Positions 5,959 to 10,462 of a stretch of DNA of 10,462 nucleotides are shown one piece after another. Position numbers and translations under genes: made by a program. The notes beneath the pieces are model-generated. The model searched no databases, was not told the DNA's origin, and was given only the letters and a program-made list of their open reading frames with translations. Where the stretch lies: assembly GCA_025362615.1 (NCBI GenBank), contig JANYFQ010000258.1, forward strand, positions 1 through 10,462, written 5' to 3'. How positions within the stretch are numbered: position 1 is the first letter of the stretch; every line of letters starts with the position of its first letter. The stretch is from Hymenobacter sp. Lineage in GTDB: Bacteria > Bacteroidota > Bacteroidia > Cytophagales > Hymenobacteraceae.

Positions 5959-6858
5959 ATGCGCACCTTCAGCACCATCACCGACTACCTCCACGCCTGT
6001 GGCTTGCCGGCCCCGGCCCACCCCTTGCTCGGCTTCATCGACCTGGAGCAGACCCGCGCCAACACCGTCCCGGCCGACTTTAGCCCGGCCGTGCGGCAGT
6101 TTTACACGGTGTGGGTGAAGAAAAACCTGAAAGGCTCGCTGCACTACGGCCACCAGTCCTACGATTTCAGCACGGGGGTGATGGGGTTCACGGCACCGGG
6201 GCAGACGGTTTCGGTGGATGCCTCGCTGGACATTTCCAACCTCAGCGGCTGGATGCTCGCCTTCCACCCCGACCTGCTCCTGAAGCACCCGCTGGGCCAG
6301 AAAATAGCCAGCTACACCTTTTTCTCCTACGCCGTACATGAGGCCCTGCACCTCTCGGCCGCCGAAGAAGCCCAGCTCGCCGGGTTGCTCGACGGCATCT
6401 GCACCGAGCTGGCGCGGCCCATCGACGGCTTCAGCCAGGATGTCATCGTGGCCCAGCTCGACGTGCTGCTCACCTACGCCAACCGCTTTTACCACCGCCA
6501 GTTTCACACCCGCCGCCTGCCCGCCCACGACCTGCTCACCCGCTTCGAGGCCCAGGTGACGGCCTACTTCGCCGACCAAGGCGAGCAGCCGCTGCCCAGC
6601 GTACAGCATTTTGCCGATGCCCTCCAGGTGTCGCCGGCCTACCTGGGCGATATGCTGCGTGCCCTCACCGGCCAAAGCACCCAGCAGCACCTCCACCGTG
6701 CCTTGATTGAAAAAGCCAAGCACTTGCTGCTCAACACGTCGTTGTCCATCAACGAAACAGCTTTTCAGCTTGGCTTTGAATACCCGCAGTATTTCAGCCG
6801 GCTGTTCAAAAGCAAAACCGGCCTTACGCCCGCTGCGTTTCGGTTTTCAGCGCAGTAA
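5959..6858 (+). CDS. AraC-family transcriptional regulator (AraC-3)
   Basis: A 299-residue regulator with an N-terminal sensor domain (residues ~20-150, including the beta-rich GVMGFTAPGQTVSV and WMLAFHPDLLLKHPLG segments typical of AraC ligand-binding cupin domains) and a C-terminal double HTH (~195-297). The HTH shows VQHFADALQVSPAYLGDMLRALTG, IEKAKHLLLNTSLSINETAFQLGFEYPQYFSRLFKSKTG and ends TPAAFRFSAQ, the canonical family signature. The ATG at 5959 lies one base after the AKR-2 stop, so translation is probably coupled. It differs clearly from AraC-1 and AraC-2 in the sensor domain. Context suggests it controls its own AKR-2/AraC-3 operon, and perhaps AKR-1, through the 21-bp direct repeats. 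Longer starts within the AKR-2 coding region are not supported. Confidence 0.92.
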   Translation: MRTFSTITDYLHACGLPAPAHPLLGFIDLEQTRANTVPADFSPAVRQFYTVWVKKNLKGSLHYGHQSYDFSTGVMGFTAPGQTVSVDASLDISNLSGWMLAFHPDLLLKHPLGQKIASYTFFSYAVHEALHLSAAEEAQLAGLLDGICTELARPIDGFSQDVIVAQLDVLLTYANRFYHRQFHTRRLPAHDLLTRFEAQVTAYFADQGEQPLPSVQHFADALQVSPAYLGDMLRALTGQSTQQHLHRALIEKAKHLLLNTSLSINETAFQLGFEYPQYFSRLFKSKTGLTPAAFRFSAQ

Positions 6859-6873
6859 GGGCAGGAGTGCAAG

Positions 6874-7185
6874 CTATCCAAAGGGCCACGACTCCAGTCT
6901 TGGCTCTTCGCGGCCAGTGCGGGGGCGAAGAAGCAATCGCTTCCCGGTGAGGAAATCGGGCGGGAATAATTCCTGGCCGTAGGACTTGGCGGCTTCCTTT
7001 AGCTTTTCCGCCGCCTCAGGCGTGAGGTGCGGCCGGGACAGGAAGGTGCCTTCGGGCACGGGCTGCCCGATTTCGAGAAAGAAACGGTCGGGGCCAGCGG
7101 GCACCACGAGGCAGAGCCGAAGGCACCTGAGCGCCCGGCCGTGGTTGCGGGCACTTCTCGCGGGGGCGTTCGCGCCTTTTTCCAG
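6874..7185 (-). pseudogene. Decayed cupin-domain protein, C-terminal remnant
   Basis: On the minus strand the segment ~7120-6952 encodes LCLVVPAGPDRFFLEIGQP, VPEGTFLSRPHLTPEAAEKL and KEAAKSYGQELFPPDF. This is the C-terminal pattern of a family of bacterial single-domain cupins (quercetin dioxygenase-like), where a strand ending in VVPAG is followed by F(F/E)xxxGxPV and a final YGxxxxPP. The preceding cupin core with its metal-binding His/Glu motifs is missing: upstream, from about 7185, the frame reads only a degenerate match (EKGANAPARSARNHG) and then non-coding sequence. The tail after about 6952 also looks like read-through rather than protein. I therefore call it the 3' third of a lost gene, with no evidence that it is translated. 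Boundaries are approximate and the family call is by pattern memory. Confidence 0.5.
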
Positions 7186-7426
7186 ACGCGGCCCGTACAC
7201 GCTTTGCACTTGTTGGACGCACAAACCGCTAACGCGAAAGACTGGTGACGGCGCTTGAAACAGAGCAGGGCCAATCATAGGGACCGCGCGGGCTACCGGG
7301 GCCGCTGTTGCCCATGCCGCCTCCCAAACAGAGGCGCAGCGGTGCTGAACCACGCCGGCAGCCAAGCCGACGCTAATTCGCAAAGCGGCCTTGCCACCAA
7401 ACTTCCATCACTCCCCGCCCAACGCC
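7186..7426. other. Intergenic region upstream of AraC-2
   Basis: I recognise no gene in these 241 bases. Frames cross it on both strands, but none shows a domain. The minus strand at 7230-7221 carries AGCGGTTTGT, a 10-base match to the core of the AKR-1 operator, pointing toward the cupin remnant. No GACCTTTG box follows it at the expected distance. No clear promoter for AraC-2 is visible; the nearest A/T-rich spot is around 7373-7380. No intrinsic terminator is seen. Confidence 0.4.
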
Positions 7427-8353
7427 ATGCCCATTACATCCCTGGACGAGTTTTACCGCCAAATCGCCCCGATGGCCGACACGGAACCGGCGAACTTGCT
7501 GCCCAGCGGCATCGCCAAGGAAATCGGACATTTCAACGTCTTCAACTTGGCCGACCTGCGGCGGGGCGACGGGACGGTTCAAATGCCGTACGACCAGCGG
7601 GCCTACTACAAAATCAGCCTCATCAGCGGGCGCAACCGGGCCGAGTACGCCGACAAGGTCATCGACATCGAGCGCCACGCGCTGCTTTTTGCCACGCCGA
7701 AGGTGCCCTACCACTGGTTCCCGCAGGACGACGAGCAGGCCGGGCAGTTTTGCGTCTTCACCGCCGAGTTCCTGCTGCCCGCCAAGAGCGGGGTCGTGCT
7801 TGATGAATTGCCCCTGTTCCGGGCCGGCGGCTACCCCTTGTTTCTGGTGCCGGACGAGGCGGCGGCCGACCTGGGGGCCATCTTTCAGAAGATGCAGCAA
7901 GTCATCATTTCCGACTATGCCTACAAGTATGACCTGCTGCGCAACTACGTGGTGGAGCTGCTGCACTTTGGGCAGCGGCTGCAACCGGCTGCGGCCCAGC
8001 ACCCCACGCACACGGCGGCGGCGCGGGTGACCTCGCTCTTTGCCGAGCTGCTGGAGCGGCAGTTTCCCATCCATACCCCGCAGCAGCGGCTGCGCCTGCG
8101 CACGGCCAAGGACTACGCCGACCAACTGGCGGTGGGCGTCAACCACCTCAACCGGGTGCTGAAGGACACCACCGGCCGCACCACCACCGACATCATCCGC
8201 AGCCGGGTGGCCCAGGAAGCCAAGCTGCTGCTCAAGCAAACCACTTGGAACGTGTCGGAGATTTCCGACAGCCTGGGTTTTGCCGAAGTAGCGCATTTCT
8301 CCAATTTCTTCAAGCGCCAGACGACCCTATCGCCCGGGGCCTTTCGCGCCTGA
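7427..8353 (+). CDS. AraC-family transcriptional regulator (AraC-2), paralog of AraC-1
   Basis: A 308-residue regulator with a sensor domain (residues ~30-180; GHFNVFNLADL, YYKISLISGRNRAEYADK) and a C-terminal double HTH (~215-307; LAVGVNHLNRVLKDTTGRTT, then TTWNVSEISDSLGFAEVAHFSNFFKRQT, ending PGAFRA). Nearly every landmark is shared with AraC-1, including the KYDLLR-YxxELxxxGQxLQPA linker. The HTH parts are about 80% identical by eye, so the two are products of duplication and probably recognise similar DNA. The ATG at 7427 matches the N-terminus of AraC-1 (SLEELYAKLSP versus SLDEFYRQIAP), which supports this start over the TTG at 7391. It is followed by an SDR gene 164 bases downstream on the same strand, mirroring AraC-1 and its SDRs. 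The ligand is unknown. Confidence 0.93.
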   Translation: MPITSLDEFYRQIAPMADTEPANLLPSGIAKEIGHFNVFNLADLRRGDGTVQMPYDQRAYYKISLISGRNRAEYADKVIDIERHALLFATPKVPYHWFPQDDEQAGQFCVFTAEFLLPAKSGVVLDELPLFRAGGYPLFLVPDEAAADLGAIFQKMQQVIISDYAYKYDLLRNYVVELLHFGQRLQPAAAQHPTHTAAARVTSLFAELLERQFPIHTPQQRLRLRTAKDYADQLAVGVNHLNRVLKDTTGRTTTDIIRSRVAQEAKLLLKQTTWNVSEISDSLGFAEVAHFSNFFKRQTTLSPGAFRA

Positions 8354-8367
8354 AGAGAAAATGCAAG

Positions 8368-8432
8368 GGTGAATTTCGCAAAAAATGGGTTGCTGCGCGC
8401 AAACGTGGTGGCAAGGGCCTGCCGGACCTTTG
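8368..8432 (+). promoter_or_regulatory. Promoter and weak candidate operator for the SDR gene at 8518
   Basis: A GACCTTTG box at 8425-8432 within GCCGGACCTTTG matches the box before the extended SDR over 12 bases. A weak repeat (GGTGAATTTC at 8368 and GTTGCTGCGC at 8389, 5 of 10 bases agreeing) has the 21-base period. The second copy starts 36 bases before the box, exactly as in the promoter at 2489-2553, and CGCGCAA follows it in both. The leader to the ATG would be about 80 bases, longer than at the AKR genes. Confidence 0.4.
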
Positions 8433-8517
8433 TCAGGCCGATTGTGAGTGTGCGGGGATGCTTCACCGGAAGACTCCCCGCGAACACGCAATCGGCTCAA
8501 CCATCATTTTTTACCTC

Positions 8518-9282
8518 ATGGAAAACACCACCAAAATCGCACTCGTCACCGGCGGCAGCCGGGGCCTGGGCAAAAACATGGCCCTGCAACTGGCCGCCAG
8601 GGGCATCGACGTGCTCCTTACCTACCGCGGCAAGCAGGCCGAAGCCGAAGCCGTCGTGGCCGAAATTCAGGCTCTCGGCCGCAAGGCGGCAGCGCTCCAA
8701 CTGGACGTGGCCGACGCCCAGGGCTTCGAAGCATTCTTTGGGCGGGTAAAGACTACGCTACGCGACACGTTTCAGGCCGAGCAGTTCCACTTTTTGGTTA
8801 ACAACGCGGGCATCGGCATTTACGCCCCGTTTGCCGACACGACGGTGGCGCAGTTCGATGAGCTGGTCAATATTCAGCTCAAGGGCCCGTTCTTCCTCAC
8901 GCAGCAGGCCCTGCCCTTCATCAGCGACGGCGGGCGCATCATCAACATCTCGTCGGGGCTGGCCCGGTTCGCGCTGCCCGGCTACGCGGCCTACGCAGCC
9001 ATGAAAGGCGCCATCGAGGTGCTGACGCGCTACCAGGCCAAGGAGTTGGGCGCACGTGGCATCGCCGTCAACACGGTGGCCCCCGGAGCCATCGAAACCG
9101 ACTTTGGCGGCGGGGCCGTGCGCGACACCCCCGGCCTGAACGCCCACATCGCCTCGACAATAGCCCTGGGCCGGGTGGGCCTGCCCGACGACATCGGCGG
9201 TGTGGTGGCGTTCCTCTGCACCGAGGAAGCCCGCTGGATAAACGCCCAGCGCCTGGAGGTTTCGGGTGGGCAAAACATTTAA
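8518..9282 (+). CDS. Classical SDR oxidoreductase (3-oxoacyl-ACP-reductase-like)
   Basis: A 254-residue NAD(P)-dependent dehydrogenase/reductase with all classical SDR landmarks: TGGSRGLG (residues 11-18), LDV (62-64), NNAG (95-98), Ser146 in NISSG, and Tyr159-Lys163 in YAAMK, with the usual Ser-to-Tyr distance of 13. The C-terminus (GRVGLPDDIGGVVAFLCTEEARWINAQRLEVSGGQNI) is that of FabG-like SDRs. The ATG at 8518 begins MENTTKIALVTGG; the open frame back to 8245 overlaps AraC-2 and the promoter and is not coding. No Shine-Dalgarno sequence is visible. It sits downstream of AraC-2 and upstream of an SDR pseudogene, so it is a probable target of AraC-2. FabG itself is unlikely given this accessory context; the substrate is unknown. 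Confidence 0.93.
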   Translation: MENTTKIALVTGGSRGLGKNMALQLAARGIDVLLTYRGKQAEAEAVVAEIQALGRKAAALQLDVADAQGFEAFFGRVKTTLRDTFQAEQFHFLVNNAGIGIYAPFADTTVAQFDELVNIQLKGPFFLTQQALPFISDGGRIINISSGLARFALPGYAAYAAMKGAIEVLTRYQAKELGARGIAVNTVAPGAIETDFGGGAVRDTPGLNAHIASTIALGRVGLPDDIGGVVAFLCTEEARWINAQRLEVSGGQNI

Positions 9283-9401
9283 GAATAAGACTTTAGTCCC
9301 GACAGCCCCAGAATTGCGGCGGGTTTCTGCCGTCCCGTTGCTTGCCCTGGGTGCCGGCCAGGACTTCTCTTTTTCTCCCGAATTTTTTAACATTCCCGGA
9401 T

Positions 9402-9927
9402 ATGTCAACTAATTTTCTGGCGGGTAAAGTGGCCCTTATAACGGGTTCTTCCAGCGGCCTGGGCCAGGCCATCGCCGAACGCTACGCCGCCTTGGGAGCC
9501 GACGTGGTCATTCATTACTCGAAAAGCAAAGCCGCGGCCGATGCCGTGGTGAGCACCATCACCGGCCTGGGCCGGCGGGCGCATTATCTACGTGGCATCG
9601 AGCACGACTGCTTTCCCCACGCCGGGCATGGCCGTGTACGGCGGCAGCAAGATGGGCGGGCGCTACGTGGTGGACGTGCTGGCCAAGGAAATCGGCCACC
9701 GGGGCATCACGGCCAACTCCATCATTCCCTATGCCATCGACGGCTCCGGGGTGTTTGCCGACCCGGCCGCCTTCCCCGAAGCCCGCAAGGTGCTGGTGGA
9801 CGGTTGCCCGATGGGCCGCCTGGGCAGCCTGGAAGACGTGGCCAACCTGGCCGAGTTCTTCGCCAGCGACCTGTCTTCGTTCGTCAACGGCCAGCACCTG
9901 CTGGCCAACGGCGGGGCGAATGGCTAG
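9402..9927 (+). pseudogene. SDR gene with internal deletion and frameshift
   Basis: The 5' part encodes a good SDR N-terminus from the ATG at 9402: GKVALITGSSSGLGQAIAE, then YAALGADVVIHYSKSKAAADAVVSTITGLGRR. The 3' part, in the +1 frame from about 9574, encodes GGRIIYVASSTTAFPTPG, VYGGSK with the catalytic Tyr and Lys, VLAKEIGHRGITANSI and the C-terminal GRLGSLEDVANLAEFF to a TAG at 9925-9927. Compared with the intact SDR at 8518, about 80 residues between GRR and GGRII are missing, including the NNAG motif and the following helix. The junction lies in 9573-9580, where both flanks can be read from the same bases (GGCGGGC), consistent with deletion between short direct repeats. The combined product would be out of frame and inactive. 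A sequencing error could explain a frameshift but not the missing block. Confidence 0.88.
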
Positions 9928-9951
9928 CAGCTTGTCCGCACGGTCACTTTG

Positions 9952-9995
9952 GCGGCAGCGCGGAGCCTTTCCTGGCCCGCGCTGCCGCTTTTTTT
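9952..9995 (+). terminator. Intrinsic (rho-independent) terminator
   Basis: A perfect 12-bp stem, GCGGCAGCGCGG (9952-9963) pairing with CCGCGCTGCCGC (9977-9988), encloses a 13-base loop and is followed at once by seven Ts (9989-9995). It ends the transcription unit of the SDR at 8518 and the SDR pseudogene and isolates it from the next SDR. It is the only textbook terminator I see in the window. Confidence 0.9.
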
Positions 9996-10063
9996 CCTTC
10001 CCGCTCCCCGGTCTTGCAACGTGGCCGTAAGCGCACCATTTCCCCATTTCTTCTCCCGACCCC

Positions 10064-10462
10064 ATGAAAACCTGGTTCATCACCGGCACTTCGGCCGGCT
10101 TCGGCCGCATCATGACCGAAAAACTGCTGGCCCGCGGCGAACGGGTGGCCGCCACGCTGCGCAACGTCGGCGCCCTCGACGACTTGAAAGCCCAGTACGG
10201 CGACCACCTCTGGGTGGCACCCCTCGACGTAACCGACACCGCGGCCGTACATCAGACCGTGGCCCGCGCTTTCGCCGACCTGGGCCGCATCAATGTCGTG
10301 GTCAACAATGCGGCCTACGCCCTTTTCGGCGCGGCCGAAGAGCTGACCGACGCGCAAATCGACCACCAAATCAGCACCAACATCACCGGCTCAATTCAGG
10401 TCATCCGGGTCGCCTTGCCGCACCTGCGGGCGCAGGACGGGGGCCGCGTTCTGAGCACCGCT
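10064..10462 (+). CDS. SDR oxidoreductase, 5' part, runs off the window
   Basis: The first 133 codons of another classical SDR are present, open to the window end. TGTSAGFG (residues 7-14) is the cofactor-binding motif of the SDR group that starts with KTWFITGTSxGFGR, commonly annotated simply as SDR oxidoreductase. LDVTD (54-58) binds the adenine region. The conserved NNAG reads NNAA (81-84), with Ala84 where Gly is nearly invariant. The segment ends in GGRVLSTA, just before the expected catalytic Ser and YxxxK, which lie outside the window. The ATG at 10064 follows the terminator at 9952-9995 by 68 bases, so this gene should have its own promoter; none is obvious in the short gap. Whether the gene is intact cannot be judged from this part. 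Confidence 0.9.
   Translation, partial: MKTWFITGTSAGFGRIMTEKLLARGERVAATLRNVGALDDLKAQYGDHLWVAPLDVTDTAAVHQTVARAFADLGRINVVVNNAAYALFGAAEELTDAQIDHQISTNITGSIQVIRVALPHLRAQDGGRVLSTA

Noticed and set aside
7255..7803. Plus-strand open frame of 182 codons overlapping AraC-2
   Set aside because: It is out of frame with AraC-2 and shows the Arg/Pro-rich composition of a shadow frame; AraC-2 explains the region.
8245..8517. N-terminal extension of the SDR at 8518
   Set aside because: It overlaps the end of AraC-2 and the promoter. The SDR Rossmann motif starts within ten residues of the ATG at 8518.
1..10462. Search for CRISPR arrays, tRNA or rRNA genes, toxin-antitoxin pairs and phage or defence genes
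   Set aside because: No regularly spaced repeats, no cloverleaf-like sequence and no recognisable defence, toxin or phage protein was seen on either strand.

Overview
The window looks like a piece of a GC-rich Bacteroidota chromosome, most likely Hymenobacter or a close relative (inference; no search was run). Three things suggest this. Coding regions strongly prefer G/C at third codon positions. Starts lack Shine-Dalgarno sequences. Several genes are preceded by ACCTTTG boxes resembling the Bacteroidota -7 promoter element (TAnnTTTG). The protein families also fit.

Layout. Positions 1-118 hold the edge of an insertion sequence, with the first codons of a transposase on the minus strand. A small NTF2/SnoaL-like protein (124-477, +) starts six bases beyond the presumed IS end. 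Positions 479-731 (-) keep a coding-like fragment I do not recognise. A minus-strand block follows, read from right to left: AraC-type regulator AraC-1 (3491-2562), an atypical extended SDR (2452-1568) with its own promoter, and a classical SDR (1533-754) 34 bases behind it. Divergent from AraC-1 lies a plus-strand block: aldo/keto reductase AKR-1 (3789-4841), then AKR-2 (4971-5957) with regulator AraC-3 (5959-6858) one base downstream. Positions 6874-7185 (-) contain the 3' part of a decayed cupin gene. A second plus-strand block carries AraC-2 (7427-8353, a clear paralog of AraC-1), a classical SDR (8518-9282), an SDR pseudogene with an internal deletion (9402-9927), a strong intrinsic terminator (9952-9995) and the start of another SDR (10064 to the window end).

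How the parts fit. The window is a cluster of NAD(P)-dependent carbonyl/alcohol oxidoreductases (two AKRs, four SDRs and one SDR pseudogene) interleaved with three AraC-family regulators. The most interesting structure is in the intergenic DNA. Both AKR promoters carry a tandem direct repeat (TTTGTRTWRC) with an exact 21-bp period, about 30 bp upstream of a GACCTTTG box. The two SDR promoters next to the paralogous regulators carry weaker 21-bp repeats 36 bp upstream of the same box. A two-helical-turn direct repeat is the classic geometry of AraC-family operators, so I read the cluster as a local AraC-controlled regulon with two promoter subclasses. The substrates cannot be told from the sequence; detoxification of reactive carbonyls or electrophiles is a guess. 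I see no tRNA, rRNA, CRISPR array or recognised defence system.
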